Made by a program: the position numbers and the translations under genes. The notes below the pieces were generated by a model. The model was not told where the DNA came from. It saw nothing but the letters and a program-made list of their open reading frames with translations, and did not search any database. Of a DNA stretch of 64,000 bases, positions 15,907 through 27,114 are shown in pieces; position 1 is the first letter of the stretch; the number at the start of each line of letters is the position of its first letter. The stretch is taken from positions 1 through 64,000 of the forward strand of contig NZ_QQPQ01000029.1 in the NCBI RefSeq assembly GCF_003346715.1. Reading direction: 5' to 3'. Source of the DNA: Oceanispirochaeta sp. M1 (GTDB taxonomy: Bacteria > Spirochaetota > Spirochaetia > DSM-2461).

Positions 15907-18552
15907 ATGTCCCGGGAAAATCTTTTTTTCAAAGGTAAAAAAGTAGAATACTTCAGCCTTGTACAGTTTGCAGATGATTATGGCTTTGACCTTTCAAAGG
16001 TTCCGGTTGCCATCAAAATTCTGATGGAAAACCTCTTACGTCATAGAAAAGGCTCTTTTGTTTCGGATAAAGACATCACCGCACTTTCCTCCTGGCTGGA
16101 TAACAGAGGAAAGGCATCCAGGGATATCAACTTTCATCCAGGCAGAGTGGTTATGCAGGATTTTACCGGCGTACCGGCGGTGGTTGATCTGGCTGCCATG
16201 AGAAATGCATTAGCCGAAGATGGGGGAGATCCGGCAAAAATAAATCCCGTAATACCCGTGGATATGGTTGTGGATCACTCTGTTCAGGTTGATTTCAGCG
16301 GCATGCCTTCAGCTTATTCTCTAAATGTGCAAAAGGAGTTTCAGCGCAACAGTGAGCGCTACCGCCTCCTGAACTGGGCTCAGAAAGAGTTCGAAAATTT
16401 TAGAGTTGTTCCTCCGGGCACAGGAATTGTTCATCAGGTAAATCTTGAATACCTTGCTGATGTCATCTCTGTAAGACAGGTCGATGGAAAGGATACGGCC
16501 TTTCCCGACACCCTGGTAGGTACCGACAGCCATACCACCATGATCGGTGGACTTTGTGTTCTTGGCTGGGGTGTGGGTGGTATTGAGGCTGAGGCTGCTC
16601 TCCTGGGTCAACCACTGACAATGCTGATCCCCGAGGTCATCGGGTTCAGGCTCACAGGTTCTCTTCCTGAAGGGACCACAGCGACAGATCTAGTACTTTT
16701 TGTAACACAGATGTTACGTAAAAAAGGGGTAGTTGGTAAATTTGTCGAGTTCTACGGACCCGGTCTGGATCAGCTCACTCTGGCCGACAGAGCCACCATC
16801 AGTAATATGGCTCCCGAATACGGTGCAACCTGCGGTCTATTTCCTATTGATGATGAACTTTTGAAATATCTGAAGTTAACCGGACGGCCCGAAGAGAGAA
16901 TTCAACTTGTAGAGGATTATGCCAAAGCCCAGGGGCTGTGGAGAGAAGCGGGTGTGGAAGCTGAGTATACAGATAATGTAAGCCTGGAACTTAATGATGT
17001 CCGTCCCTGTCTGGCCGGGCCCAATAAACCGCAAAATCGAGTCCCTCTGGAAAATATGTCCCTGCAGTTTGAGAAGGTTCTTAAAGAAGTGTATGAAGTG
17101 AAAGATCCCGAAGCTGTTTCTCCGGTACAAGGAGAGGAATACAGTCTTCATCATGGGGATGTTGCCATAGCGGCCATAACAAGCTGCACAAATACATCCA
17201 ATCCTGCAGTTCTTATTGCTGCCGGACTTGTTGCTAAAAAAGCTGTTGAGGCAGGACTGAAAAGCAGGCCCTGGGTTAAGACATCCTTTGCTCCCGGAAG
17301 CCAGGTGGTCATAAGTTACCTGGAAAAGGCAGGGCTGCTTTCTTATCTGGAGACTCTGGGATTTCATCTTGTGGGTTACGGCTGTACTACATGTATAGGC
17401 AATTCAGGACCTCTGCGTCCTGAGATAGAGAGATCAATTATTGATGGCGATCTTGTTACAGGAAATGTCCTTTCCGGTAATAGGAATTTTGCAGGCAGGG
17501 TTCATCCTGTATCCCGGGCCAGCTTTCTGGCCTCGCCTCCCCTTGTTGTATGCTACGCCCTGGCAGGTACAATCCGTAAAGATCTGACGAAAGAAGCTAT
17601 TGCCCGAAATTCAAAAGGCCTGGATATTTTTCTTAAAGATCTCTGGCCCTCAAATGAAGAGATCGAGTCCTATATGGGAGACAGTGTCAAATCAGAACTG
17701 TTTCGGGAAAAATATGCTGATGTATTTAAAGGAACTCCTGAATGGGCGGCACTTTCTGACAACAGCGGCAGTCTCTACGGCTGGTCCGATGAGAGCAGTT
17801 ATATCCGCCGGCCTCCCTTCTTTGACAATTTCAGGGGAGAGAAGAGGTTCCGGGATATAAAAGAGGCCCGGGTTCTGGCTATATTGCCGGATTCTACAAC
17901 CACTGACCATATCTCTCCGGCGGGAGTCATACCTCATAATGAGCCTGCCGGACAGTATCTTAAGAGCCTGGGTGTTCAGACATCTGATTTCAACTCATTC
18001 GGCAGTCGTCGTGGGAACCATGAAGTTATGATGCGGGGTACCTTTGGTAATATCCGCTTGAAAAACAGGATGCTCAAGGATGTGGAAGGGGGATATACCC
18101 TGAACCGCCGGGGGGAGCAGCAAAGTATCTTTGAAAGCTCCATGGAGTATCAGGCTGAAGGAATCCCGCTTATTCTTTTTGCCGGCAAAGAATACGGTGC
18201 GGGCTCTTCCAGAGACTGGGCTGCCAAGGGAACCCTTCTACTGGGTGTTCAGGCGGTTATTGTCGAAAGTTATGAGAGAATCCACCGTTCCAATCTTGTA
18301 GGGATGGGAATACTACCCCTTGAATTTTCAGATGGAGACTCTGTGGACAGTCTCGGGATATCCGGAACCGGCAGTTATGATCTTCTTGGTATGGAGGATC
18401 TTAAGGCTAAGGGCAGCCTGACTCTTGTAATCAATGAAAAGGAACAGACCCGCAAAGTTCAGTTGAAAGTCCGTATTGATACGGGGGGAGAACTGGAATA
18501 TTACAGATCAGGAGGAATTCTCAACCTCGTTCTTAAAAATATGAGTCACTGA
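15907..18552 (+). CDS. acnA: Aconitate hydratase A
   Basis: Isomerises citrate to isocitrate through a [4Fe-4S] cluster. 881 residues, the usual AcnA length. Cluster cysteines are in AITSCTNTSNP and YGCTTCIGNSG; the C-terminal swivel domain carries GAGSSRDWAAKG. The start at 15907 is preferred because GGAG at 15897-15900 sits 6 nt before it; in-frame ATGs at 15895 and 15901 would place that site inside the gene. First gene of a run of eight TCA-cycle genes on one strand, 47 nt before sdhA. Confidence 0.95.
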   Translation: MSRENLFFKGKKVEYFSLVQFADDYGFDLSKVPVAIKILMENLLRHRKGSFVSDKDITALSSWLDNRGKASRDINFHPGRVVMQDFTGVPAVVDLAAMRNALAEDGGDPAKINPVIPVDMVVDHSVQVDFSGMPSAYSLNVQKEFQRNSERYRLLNWAQKEFENFRVVPPGTGIVHQVNLEYLADVISVRQVDGKDTAFPDTLVGTDSHTTMIGGLCVLGWGVGGIEAEAALLGQPLTMLIPEVIGFRLTGSLPEGTTATDLVLFVTQMLRKKGVVGKFVEFYGPGLDQLTLADRATISNMAPEYGATCGLFPIDDELLKYLKLTGRPEERIQLVEDYAKAQGLWREAGVEAEYTDNVSLELNDVRPCLAGPNKPQNRVPLENMSLQFEKVLKEVYEVKDPEAVSPVQGEEYSLHHGDVAIAAITSCTNTSNPAVLIAAGLVAKKAVEAGLKSRPWVKTSFAPGSQVVISYLEKAGLLSYLETLGFHLVGYGCTTCIGNSGPLRPEIERSIIDGDLVTGNVLSGNRNFAGRVHPVSRASFLASPPLVVCYALAGTIRKDLTKEAIARNSKGLDIFLKDLWPSNEEIESYMGDSVKSELFREKYADVFKGTPEWAALSDNSGSLYGWSDESSYIRRPPFFDNFRGEKRFRDIKEARVLAILPDSTTTDHISPAGVIPHNEPAGQYLKSLGVQTSDFNSFGSRRGNHEVMMRGTFGNIRLKNRMLKDVEGGYTLNRRGEQQSIFESSMEYQAEGIPLILFAGKEYGAGSSRDWAAKGTLLLGVQAVIVESYERIHRSNLVGMGILPLEFSDGDSVDSLGISGTGSYDLLGMEDLKAKGSLTLVINEKEQTRKVQLKVRIDTGGELEYYRSGGILNLVLKNMSH

Positions 18553-18599
18553 TTGTCTCCTGTCAGGAGTGTCTGAAATCATAAAAGGAAGGGCTTAGC

Positions 18600-20327
18600 A
18601 TGGATTTTGACTATGAAGTATTGATTGTGGGTGCCGGAGGTGCCGGTCTGTATGCTGCACTTGAAGCCAGTAGAACAGGGAAAACCGCAGTTCTGACAAA
18701 AGTGTATCCCCAGAGAAGTCATACAGGGGCTGCTCAGGGAGGTATCGGTGCCGCTCTGGGTAATGTAGAAGAAGATAAACCGGAATGGCATGCCTTTGAT
18801 ACTGTCAAAGGGGGTGATTACCTTGTGGATCAGAACGCTGCTCTCATACTGGCTGATGATGCCGTCCGCGCAGTATATGACCTTGAAAACAGAGGTCTTC
18901 CCTTTTCCAGAACAGAGGAAGGGAAAATTGATCAGCGCCGTTTCGGCGGTCATACAAGAAACTTCGGAGAAGGGCCTGTGCGCAGGGCCTGTTATGCTGC
19001 CGACAGAACCGGTCATATGATTCTTCAGACCCTCTATCAGCAGTGTATAAAAAATGAAGTTGCCTTTTATGATGAGTTTTTTGTTCTGGATATCATGATG
19101 GACGGAGATACACCTACGGGGCTGATAGTCTTTGAGCTGGCCACGGGTAAGGTCCGTACATTTCGGGCAAAGGTCATTCTGTTTGCCACCGGTGGATTTG
19201 GACGTATGTTCAAGATCACTTCCAACGCTTATTCAAACACAGGTGACGGCCCTGCTATCCTGGCGAGAAACGGTATTCCCCTGATGGATATGGAGTTTTT
19301 TCAGATTCACCCCACAGGAATAAGAGATATGGGAATCCTCATTACTGAAGGAGTCCGGGGAGAGGGTGGTATTCTTTACAACTCCCAAGGGGAAGCATTT
19401 ATGAAACGTTATGCTCCCACCATGCTTGATCTGGCCCCCCGGGACATGATCAGCCGGGCTATTATGACAGAAATATTTGAAGGCAGAGGCATCAAGGGAA
19501 ACCGCAAAATTGATGACTATGTCTATCTGGATGCCAGTCACCTGGGCAGGAAGAAAGTTGAAGAGAAAATCCCTGATATTGCAGAATTCTGCAGAACATA
19601 CCTTGATGTTGATCCGGCAGATGCTCCCATGCCTGTTCAACCCACAGCACATTATGCCATGGGAGGAATACCCACTAATATTGACGGTCAGGTCTGGACC
19701 GGAGAAAAACAGTACATGGGTCTCTATGCCGCAGGTGAATGCGCCTGTGTTTCGGTTCATGGAGCCAACAGGCTGGGAACCAACAGCCTGGTAGATCTTG
19801 TGGTCTTCGGCCGGCGGGCCGGGCAGCATATCGCTGAATATGTAAAGGATGCCCCCACAGGCCAAGCGGACAGCGACAAGGCTGCCTGGTGGGAAGACAG
19901 AATTGAGAAACTGAAATCATCCAGGGGGAATCATCCCGGTGAAATCTTTGATTCCATGCAGGAAACCATGATGGGGAAAGTAGGAGTCTACAGAACAGGA
20001 TCAGAAATGGAGAAGGCTGTTAAGTCACTACAGGATCTCCGACTTGCCTATGAGAATGTCTCTGTTCATGCCAAAGCCGAAAACTTCAATGCCGAGGTTC
20101 AGACGGTTCTTGAACTGGGTAATCTTCTGGATCTCGCCCTCCATACCGCAGCCTCTGCTCTGAACAGGGAGGAGAGCCGGGGGGCCCACAGCAGAGATGA
20201 TTTCCCCGAAAGAAATGATGAGGATTGGCTGAAACACAGTCTGAGTACCCTTAAAGAAAATAAGGTGACCTTTCGCTACAGAGCTGTGGATGTACATAAA
20301 TGGGAACCCAAACCCCGGGTCTATTAA
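18600..20327 (+). CDS. sdhA: Succinate dehydrogenase flavoprotein subunit
   Basis: Oxidises succinate to fumarate with covalent FAD. 575 residues, a normal length. [14 protein letters not shown] (about 10-23) is the FAD fold and [14 protein letters not shown] contains the His expected to hold FAD. HPTGI and the active-site region [10 protein letters not shown] are present, as is HYAMGGI. GGAAGGG precedes the ATG. It is placed before sdhB, but no membrane-anchor genes (sdhC, sdhD) lie on either side: aconitase is directly upstream and sucC follows sdhB. The anchors must be elsewhere or the complex is unusual. Confidence 0.95.
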   Translation: MDFDYEVLIVGAGGAGLYAALEASRTGKTAVLTKVYPQRSHTGAAQGGIGAALGNVEEDKPEWHAFDTVKGGDYLVDQNAALILADDAVRAVYDLENRGLPFSRTEEGKIDQRRFGGHTRNFGEGPVRRACYAADRTGHMILQTLYQQCIKNEVAFYDEFFVLDIMMDGDTPTGLIVFELATGKVRTFRAKVILFATGGFGRMFKITSNAYSNTGDGPAILARNGIPLMDMEFFQIHPTGIRDMGILITEGVRGEGGILYNSQGEAFMKRYAPTMLDLAPRDMISRAIMTEIFEGRGIKGNRKIDDYVYLDASHLGRKKVEEKIPDIAEFCRTYLDVDPADAPMPVQPTAHYAMGGIPTNIDGQVWTGEKQYMGLYAAGECACVSVHGANRLGTNSLVDLVVFGRRAGQHIAEYVKDAPTGQADSDKAAWWEDRIEKLKSSRGNHPGEIFDSMQETMMGKVGVYRTGSEMEKAVKSLQDLRLAYENVSVHAKAENFNAEVQTVLELGNLLDLALHTAASALNREESRGAHSRDDFPERNDEDWLKHSLSTLKENKVTFRYRAVDVHKWEPKPRVY

Positions 20328-20342
20328 GATGAGGAGATTTGC

Positions 20343-21059
20343 ATGAAAGTAGAACTAAAGATATTCAGATTCAACCCTGAGACAGATAAAAAATCCCGTT
20401 TTGATACATATAAAGTAGATGCAGAGCCCACAGACCGGGTATTGGATTCCCTGATGCATGTCTACAGAAATGAAGACGGCTCCCTGGCCTTCCGCAAGAG
20501 CTGTGCCCACGGGGTCTGCGGTTCCGATGCCATGAGGATCAACGGAAAAGAGAGGCTGGCCTGTAAAACCCTGATTCAGGATGTGGCAGATGCTGAGGGG
20601 GATACCATTCTTATTGAACCCTTAAGGCATATGACTGTTCAAAAAGATCTGATGGTGGATCAGAGTGAGTTTCTGGAGCGTTTTAAAAAAGTCTCACCTT
20701 TTCTTATACCCCTTGAAGAGGCTCCGGAAAAGGGTGAGTATATTCAGAGCCAGATACAGAGAGATGCCATAGACGATGCTACAAAATGCATCAACTGCGG
20801 TGCCTGTTATTCTGCCTGCCCCATTCTGGAAACAAATCCTGACTTTCTGGGACCTGCCGCTCTGGTTCATGCGTCCCGTTTTATCTATGACAGTAGGGAT
20901 AAGGGACTGGACACCCGTCTGGAAATACTGGATCAGCCCAATGGTGTGTGGGCCTGTGACAGTCACTTCGAATGTACAAGGGTCTGCCCCAGAGGGATTA
21001 AAATTACCAAACTTATCAATATGACCAAGAGGGAAATCAAAAAGAGAAAAGGAGAATAG
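20343..21059 (+). CDS. sdhB: Succinate dehydrogenase iron-sulfur subunit
   Basis: 238 residues; passes electrons from SdhA through three clusters. The [2Fe-2S] site is CAHGVCGSDA...LAC with an Asp in the ligand region as in E. coli, the [4Fe-4S] site is CINCGACYSACP, and the [3Fe-4S] region is FECTRVCPRGI. Near the last cluster the quinone site would be shared with SdhC/SdhD, which are not in the window. It starts 15 nt after sdhA behind a GAGGAG site and ends 6 nt before sucC. Confidence 0.95.
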   Translation: MKVELKIFRFNPETDKKSRFDTYKVDAEPTDRVLDSLMHVYRNEDGSLAFRKSCAHGVCGSDAMRINGKERLACKTLIQDVADAEGDTILIEPLRHMTVQKDLMVDQSEFLERFKKVSPFLIPLEEAPEKGEYIQSQIQRDAIDDATKCINCGACYSACPILETNPDFLGPAALVHASRFIYDSRDKGLDTRLEILDQPNGVWACDSHFECTRVCPRGIKITKLINMTKREIKKRKGE

Positions 21060-21065
21060 AGCTCC

Positions 21066-22223
21066 ATGAATATTCATGAATATCAGGCTAAAGAACTGTT
21101 TCAGTCCTATGGGATACCCATCAAACCCTTCCGCCTTGTCACAGAAGTTTCCGGGCTGGCACAGGCTGCCGTAGAACTGGGGGGAGAGACCATTGTCAAA
21201 GCCCAGGTACTTTCCGGGGGGCGGGGTAAAGCCGGTGGTGTAAAGTATGCCAAAACCGTGGATGACGCCGTCCGCTACGGTAAAGAGATCTTCAATCTGA
21301 CGATCAAAGGATTTCCTGTTGAGAAGATCATCCTCACAGAAGCCGCGGATATAAAGAAGGAATTCTACGCGGGTTTTATCACGAACCGGAACAGCAAAGC
21401 TGTTACCCTTATGCTCAGCAAGGCCGGGGGGATGGATATCGAGGATCTGGCGCTTAATGCGCCCGAAGAGATTCTTAAAGTCGATTTTTTTGCCGAGGAT
21501 GGTGCTGACCCGGATCTTTATGATTCGGCATTAAAAGAAATCTTTGAAAGGGAAACTCATATTGCACAGGCCCGTGATATTCTGGATAAACTCTATCGGC
21601 TCTTTCTGGACAAGGACTGCAGCCTGACCGAAATCAATCCCCTTTCCATTGTGGATGATGATACTCTTATGGCCATTGATGCCAAGATGAGTTTTGATGA
21701 TAACGCCCTTTTTGCCCATCCCGAAATCCAGGCTCTGGAAAATCCTGAAGAATCCAGTCAGGACGAAAAGGACGCCCGTGATGCGGGACTCAGTTTTGTC
21801 TCCCTTGATGGAGAGATAGGCTGCATCGTCAATGGAGCCGGACTGGCCATGGCTACCCTGGATATCATCAAACTGGCCGGAGGGGAACCCGCCAATTTTC
21901 TGGATGTTGGGGGGAGCTCCAATCCTAACAAAGTTCTCACTGCATTAAAAATAATTACCCGGAATCCATCTGTCAGTGCAATCCTTATAAATATTTTCGG
22001 AGGTATTACACGCTGTGATGATATTGCCAAAGGCCTTCTTATGGCCAGGGAACAGATCAAAATGGATCTGCCCCTGGTAATCAGACTGGTGGGAACCAAT
22101 CAGGATGAAGGCCGGGCTCTACTGGAAGAAGCCGGTCTCAAGGCCTATGACGGCCTGAGTGAATCAGTTGATAAAGTTGTGAAACTTGCCTATTCCCGGG
22201 AAGAGAATGGAGGAAATCAATGA
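21066..22223 (+). CDS. sucC: Succinate-CoA ligase beta subunit
   Basis: 385 residues; ATP-grasp subunit of succinyl-CoA synthetase, which makes ATP or GTP from succinyl-CoA. It opens with [18 protein letters not shown], nearly the family consensus, and has [16 protein letters not shown] in the ATP-grasp domain and [12 protein letters not shown] in the ligase domain. AGGAG precedes the start and the stop overlaps sucD by 4 nt (ATGA), so the two subunits are made together. Confidence 0.95.
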   Translation: MNIHEYQAKELFQSYGIPIKPFRLVTEVSGLAQAAVELGGETIVKAQVLSGGRGKAGGVKYAKTVDDAVRYGKEIFNLTIKGFPVEKIILTEAADIKKEFYAGFITNRNSKAVTLMLSKAGGMDIEDLALNAPEEILKVDFFAEDGADPDLYDSALKEIFERETHIAQARDILDKLYRLFLDKDCSLTEINPLSIVDDDTLMAIDAKMSFDDNALFAHPEIQALENPEESSQDEKDARDAGLSFVSLDGEIGCIVNGAGLAMATLDIIKLAGGEPANFLDVGGSSNPNKVLTALKIITRNPSVSAILINIFGGITRCDDIAKGLLMAREQIKMDLPLVIRLVGTNQDEGRALLEEAGLKAYDGLSESVDKVVKLAYSREENGGNQ

Positions 22224-23089
22224 GCATACTCCTTGATGAAAATACAAGAGTCATCGTACAGGGCATAACCGGAAGAGACGGTTCTTTTCATACAAAGACC
22301 ATGGTTCAGGACGGGACAAATATTGTCGCCGGCGTGACTCCCGGAAAGGGCGGTCAATCCATGGATGGGATAACTGTTTACAACAGCGTTGAGGACTGTC
22401 TGAAAGAACATGAAGTAGATGCCTCTGTCATCTTCGTTCCCGCTCCTTTTGCAGCCGGAGCCGCCCGTGAAGCCATTGATGCCGGAATAGCACTGGTTGT
22501 CTGCATCACCGAGGGTGTCCCCGTGCAGGAGATGACAGAGCTCTACCACAGAGCCCGTAAAAAGGGTTCTGTACTGATCGGTCCCAACTGTCCCGGTCTG
22601 ATATCCCCCGGAAAAAGCAAGATAGGTATTATGCCTCTGAGAATCCATAAAGCCGGTGGAATCGGTGTAATTTCCCGAAGCGGTACTCTGACCTATGAAG
22701 TTGTCAATGAACTGACACTGGCTGGCATGGGTCAGTCCAGCTGTATCGGTATCGGGGGGGACCCCATAGTCGGTTCCGGATTTGTAGATCTTCTGGAGCG
22801 ATTTGAAGCGGATACTGATACAACGGCTGTGGTGCTGATTGGAGAAATCGGCGGGGAAGCGGAGGAGGAAGCGGCTCTCTATATTAAAGAAAAAATGACA
22901 AAACCTGTTGTTTCCTTTATTTCGGGAAGATCCGCTCCCAAAGGGAAGAGGATGGGTCATGCGGGTGCCATCATCTCCGGCGGGAAGGGTACGGCCGAGG
23001 CCAAGGTGGCTGCATTTATAGCCGCTGGTGTGGATGTAGCTGATAAACCGGATGAGATCCCCGGTCTTCTAAGGAAAAAAATGATCTAG
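22220..23089 (+). CDS. sucD: Succinate-CoA ligase alpha subunit
   Basis: 289 residues. CoA-binding Rossmann domain ([14 protein letters not shown]) followed by the ligase domain, with the phospho-histidine in [18 protein letters not shown] near 247. [11 protein letters not shown] is the typical active-site loop. Translationally coupled to sucC and 14 nt before sucA, as in many oxidative TCA operons. Confidence 0.95.
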   Translation: MSILLDENTRVIVQGITGRDGSFHTKTMVQDGTNIVAGVTPGKGGQSMDGITVYNSVEDCLKEHEVDASVIFVPAPFAAGAAREAIDAGIALVVCITEGVPVQEMTELYHRARKKGSVLIGPNCPGLISPGKSKIGIMPLRIHKAGGIGVISRSGTLTYEVVNELTLAGMGQSSCIGIGGDPIVGSGFVDLLERFEADTDTTAVVLIGEIGGEAEEEAALYIKEKMTKPVVSFISGRSAPKGKRMGHAGAIISGGKGTAEAKVAAFIAAGVDVADKPDEIPGLLRKKMI

Positions 23090-23103
23090 AGGAAAAGTAA
23101 TCA

Positions 23104-25854
23104 ATGGCAGACATGGGACTATCAATAGACAATCTGGCCTATCTTGAATCTCTTCTTGAACATGCTCCGGAACTATTGGAAGGGCTGGAAGAATCCCTGC
23201 CCACAGAAAGGGGTCTTCCCGTACTCAGCTCTGGAGACTCGGATAAGCAGAGCCGTTTAAATGCCATGATATGGGCCTATCGGGATGGAGGTTATCTTCA
23301 CGGTCATCTGAATCCCCTGGGTTCCTATATGACCAAAGAGATGAAATATCTCTTTCTAACCATGAAAGGCGGTGTGGAATCTTTGAAACCCGAACAGTTC
23401 GGGCTGGACTCTTCCGATAGGAACCAATTGTTTAATCCCGGACGTTTTTTTAAAGAAGATTCCGTCCCCCTGGCTGAGATAGTCAAGAGGATGGATGAGA
23501 CCTACTGCGGTACTCTGGGAGCGGAGATCCTTCATATTCAGAATCAGTCCATGCGGAACTGGCTTATCAGCAATATGGAAAATCCTGATAAGTCTGTTTC
23601 CATAGATCCTTCATTGCAGAGAGAGATTCAGGAAGACCTTATCCGTGCAGAGGAATTTGAGAAATTCATAAACAGCAGTTTTGTGGGGCAGAAACGATTT
23701 TCCCTGGAAGGGGGAGAGGCCGTTATTCCTGCTCTGAAGTATCTGTTTAAGAAATCAATCAGCCTGGGTATCCGGGAAGTTGTCATCGGAATGGCTCACC
23801 GGGGACGGTTGAATGTTCTTGTAAATGCCATCAGTAAACCCGCGGCGGAAATATTCGCCATGTTTCAGAACAATTATCAGCCCTATGTCTACGGCGGCAG
23901 CGGGGATGTCAAATATCATATGGGACAGAGCTGTGATTTCTTTGATGAAGAAGGGCGAAGTCTCCATATCTCCCTTGTCTCCAATCCAAGCCATCTTGAA
24001 GCGGTAAATCCGGTGGTTGAGGGTAAAACCAGAGGAATCCAGAGGAGACGGGGGGATGAAAACAGGAAAAAAGTCATGCCCGTACTTATTCACGGGGATG
24101 CCGCCTTTTCCGGACAGGGTGTGGTGTATGAAACCCTCAATCTCTCTCAGTTGAAGGGATACCGGACAGGGGGTACCATACACATTATCATCAATAACCA
24201 GATCGGATTCACCACGGCCTCCCGTGATTCAAGGTCCACCTATTTTGCAACGGATGTCGCCAAGTCTCTCCCCATTCCTATTTTTCATGCCAACGGGGAT
24301 GATCCTGAATCGGTGATCAAGGCCATGGATCTGGCCGTCCGCTGGCGGCACAAATTCGGCTACGATGTCATTGTGGATATCATCTGCTACCGCCGACTGG
24401 GGCATAATGAAGCCGATGAGCCATCTTTTACTCATCCCATCATGTATCAGCTTATTAAACAGCATAAGAGTGTCACCTTTATTTATGGTGAATTCCTCAA
24501 AGAGAATAATATTTTAAGCAAGACTGATCTGGAGAGTTTCAAGACATCCTATATCACAGAATTAACTGCTGATTTTGAGCTTGCAAAGGGTTATGCCGAC
24601 TATCAGTGGAATAATGCCTTCCGAAAGGGAGACTGGAAGGGAATGACCTTTGACTATTTTTTTGAATTTCCCCATACCGGTGTGAAACCGGATCGTCTGA
24701 GACGCATTGCCGGGGTTCTAACCCATATTCCCGAAGGCTTTACTGCTCATTCCAAACTGCAGCGGTTTGTTAAAAACAGACGGAAAGCCCTGGATGAGAA
24801 AAAGGGCATCGACTGGGCCTTCGCCGAGTCCCTGGCATTCGGCAGTCTCCTGGCCGATGGTTACCATGTCCGTCTCTCCGGTGAGGATTGCGGACGGGGA
24901 ACTTTTTCACAGAGGCATGCCCGCTGGTGGGACGTCTCTGTAGACAACCCCGACTCCTATGTCCCTTTAAAACATCTGGAAAAAGAATCCACAGGACCCA
25001 TGGGTGTCTTCTCGGTATATAACAGTCCCTTATCAGAATTTTCTGTTCTGGGTTTCGAATACGGTTACTCCCTGGCTATGCCTAAAGTTCTGGTTCTCTG
25101 GGAAGCCCAGTTTGGTGATTTCGCCAATGGTGCCCAGACAATCATCGATCAGTTTATCTGCTCAGGAGAGCAGAAATGGTTCCGTTCCAGTGGAATGGTT
25201 CTCCTCCTTCCCCATGGCTATGAAGGTCAGGGTCCCGAACATTCCAATGCCTACCTTGAACGATATCTCAGTCTCTGCGCCGAGGATAATATGCAGGTAT
25301 GCAATCTGACGACACCGGCACAGTATTTCCATCTGATCCGGAAGCAGATGATTCAGCCCTTCAGGAAACCCCTGATTCTTATGACCCCCAAAAGCCTTCT
25401 CCGCCATAAAAAAGCAGTTTCTGATCTGAAGGATCTGGAGCAGGGGAAATTCCAGACAGTCCTTGATGACCGGGATGAATACAAAGGGGCTGAGATACTC
25501 CTCCTGTGTTCAGGAAAAGTCTATTACGATCTTCTGGAAAGACGGGAAGAACTGGGAAGCAGAAAGGCTGCCATCCTTCGGCTGGAACAGATCTACCCCT
25601 TTCCGGCGGAGAGCCTGAAAGAGATCATTCAATATTATGGATCAGTGAAGCAGCTGCGCTGGGTTCAGGAAGAACCACGCAACAAGGGCAGCTGGTCTTT
25701 TGTCCATGAGCCCCTGAATCAATTGGGACGGCGAAAATGGTCCTATGTGGGAAGACTGCCCTCGGCAAGCTCCTCCACAGGAGCCCATAATAAGAATATG
25801 GAAGAGCTGGAAGCTTTGCTCCAGGATGCATTTGATGAGGTGAAAAACAAATGA
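23104..25854 (+). CDS. sucA: 2-oxoglutarate dehydrogenase E1 component
   Basis: 916 residues, full length for a thiamine-diphosphate E1o. Family marks: GMAHRGRLNVLVNAISKP, HGDAAFSGQGVVYETLNLS (TPP/Mg site), NNQIGFTT, and the C-terminal QEEPRNKGSW. It decarboxylates 2-oxoglutarate and hands the succinyl group to the E2 encoded next, which overlaps by 4 nt. An E3 (lipoamide dehydrogenase) gene is not in the window. Presence of an E1o means an oxidative right-hand branch rather than only a split cycle. Confidence 0.95.
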   Translation: MADMGLSIDNLAYLESLLEHAPELLEGLEESLPTERGLPVLSSGDSDKQSRLNAMIWAYRDGGYLHGHLNPLGSYMTKEMKYLFLTMKGGVESLKPEQFGLDSSDRNQLFNPGRFFKEDSVPLAEIVKRMDETYCGTLGAEILHIQNQSMRNWLISNMENPDKSVSIDPSLQREIQEDLIRAEEFEKFINSSFVGQKRFSLEGGEAVIPALKYLFKKSISLGIREVVIGMAHRGRLNVLVNAISKPAAEIFAMFQNNYQPYVYGGSGDVKYHMGQSCDFFDEEGRSLHISLVSNPSHLEAVNPVVEGKTRGIQRRRGDENRKKVMPVLIHGDAAFSGQGVVYETLNLSQLKGYRTGGTIHIIINNQIGFTTASRDSRSTYFATDVAKSLPIPIFHANGDDPESVIKAMDLAVRWRHKFGYDVIVDIICYRRLGHNEADEPSFTHPIMYQLIKQHKSVTFIYGEFLKENNILSKTDLESFKTSYITELTADFELAKGYADYQWNNAFRKGDWKGMTFDYFFEFPHTGVKPDRLRRIAGVLTHIPEGFTAHSKLQRFVKNRRKALDEKKGIDWAFAESLAFGSLLADGYHVRLSGEDCGRGTFSQRHARWWDVSVDNPDSYVPLKHLEKESTGPMGVFSVYNSPLSEFSVLGFEYGYSLAMPKVLVLWEAQFGDFANGAQTIIDQFICSGEQKWFRSSGMVLLLPHGYEGQGPEHSNAYLERYLSLCAEDNMQVCNLTTPAQYFHLIRKQMIQPFRKPLILMTPKSLLRHKKAVSDLKDLEQGKFQTVLDDRDEYKGAEILLLCSGKVYYDLLERREELGSRKAAILRLEQIYPFPAESLKEIIQYYGSVKQLRWVQEEPRNKGSWSFVHEPLNQLGRRKWSYVGRLPSASSSTGAHNKNMEELEALLQDAFDEVKNK

Positions 25855-27050
25855 CTGAATTGAAAATACCGGAAATGGGTGAATCTGTGAGCACAGGTTA
25901 TCTGGCCGTCTGGCTCAAACAGGATGGAGATTCCGTCGAGGCGGGAGAAGAAGTTCTGGAGCTGGAAACAGACAAGGCGACACTGTCCATTCCGTCACCC
26001 GCAACAGGAATCCTTAAAATCCTGATCATGGAGGGGGAGGAAGTGGAGATCGGTCAGACCGTAGGGCATCTTGAAGATACAGCTATGCTGTCCGGGGCCG
26101 TTTCCGGGGAAGATCATTATTCACCTTCTGTCCGTCAACTGCTGCACAGCTATGGTCTGAGTTCTTTTGAGGGACAGGGCAGCGGCAAAAAAGGGCATGT
26201 CACCAGGGAGGATGTTCTGAGTCATATAAAATCCAAGGGACTTCAGCCTGTTCAAGTCCCTGAGACTGAATCTGTTTCCCCTGCTCCAGCTGCTGTTCAG
26301 AGCCCCCCCACTGCAGCTCCGGCTCCGCAGAGTTCCCCCGGCGCGTCTCCTGAAGCCTTCACCAGGAAAAAAATGAGTCGTATACGTCAGAAGATCGCCG
26401 CCAATCTTGTTCAATCAAAACAACAGTCGGCTCATCTGACAACCTTCAATGAGGTGGATATGTCGGCAGTCATGGAGATCAGAACCCTGTATAAGGATGA
26501 TTTTCTGAAGAAAAAGGGAGTCAAACTCGGGTATATGAGTTTCTTTGTCAAAGCCGTCTGTTCTGCCCTGGCTGAGTATCCCCAGATCAATGCCATCATT
26601 GACGGTGAGGATCTCCTTTTCAGGAACCATCTCAATATCGGTATTGCCGTCTCCACGGACAAGGGGCTGATCACACCGGTCCTGAGGCAGGCCGACGGAT
26701 TGAGCTTCGTGGAAATAGAATCTCAGATTATTTCCTTTGCCCGTCGTGCCAATGAGCGGAAACTGTTACCCGATGAACTCAGGGGAGGTACCTTTACCAT
26801 TACCAACGGCGGCATATTCGGAAGTCTTCTCTCCACACCCATCCCCTCTCCCGGCCAGTCGGGTATTCTGGGCATGCATTCCATCGTGAAAAAGCCGGTT
26901 GTCCGGGATGATGAAGTGGTCATCCGTCCCATGATGTTTGTTGCCCTGACCTACGATCATCGAATTGTAGACGGACGGGAAGCCGTCGGGTTTCTGAATA
27001 TTGTGAAAAACAGCATTGAAGATCCCAGGAGGATGCTGATCGATTTTTAG
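25851..27050 (+). CDS. sucB: Dihydrolipoyl succinyltransferase (E2 of 2-oxoglutarate dehydrogenase)
   Basis: 399 residues in three parts: lipoyl domain 1-75 with the modified lysine in ETDKATLS, a subunit-binding domain at about 85-122 (YSPSVRQLLHSYGL), a Pro/Ala-rich linker (~127-165), and the catalytic domain, with the active His in TYDHRIVDGREAVGFL near the end. Transfers succinyl to CoA. Coupled to sucA by a 4-nt overlap. A 64-nt gap to gltA follows, with no terminator seen. Confidence 0.95.
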   Translation: MTELKIPEMGESVSTGYLAVWLKQDGDSVEAGEEVLELETDKATLSIPSPATGILKILIMEGEEVEIGQTVGHLEDTAMLSGAVSGEDHYSPSVRQLLHSYGLSSFEGQGSGKKGHVTREDVLSHIKSKGLQPVQVPETESVSPAPAAVQSPPTAAPAPQSSPGASPEAFTRKKMSRIRQKIAANLVQSKQQSAHLTTFNEVDMSAVMEIRTLYKDDFLKKKGVKLGYMSFFVKAVCSALAEYPQINAIIDGEDLLFRNHLNIGIAVSTDKGLITPVLRQADGLSFVEIESQIISFARRANERKLLPDELRGGTFTITNGGIFGSLLSTPIPSPGQSGILGMHSIVKKPVVRDDEVVIRPMMFVALTYDHRIVDGREAVGFLNIVKNSIEDPRRMLIDF

Positions 27051-27114
27051 CAAAAAACGAATTCCGGATATCTTCACGGGATTCCAGCATAAAGAATTTA
27101 AAAGGAGTTTGATG

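Noticed and set aside
22217-22960. 247-residue minus-strand frame opposite sucD
   Set aside because: sucD is unmistakable by motifs; long antisense frames are common against such codon use.
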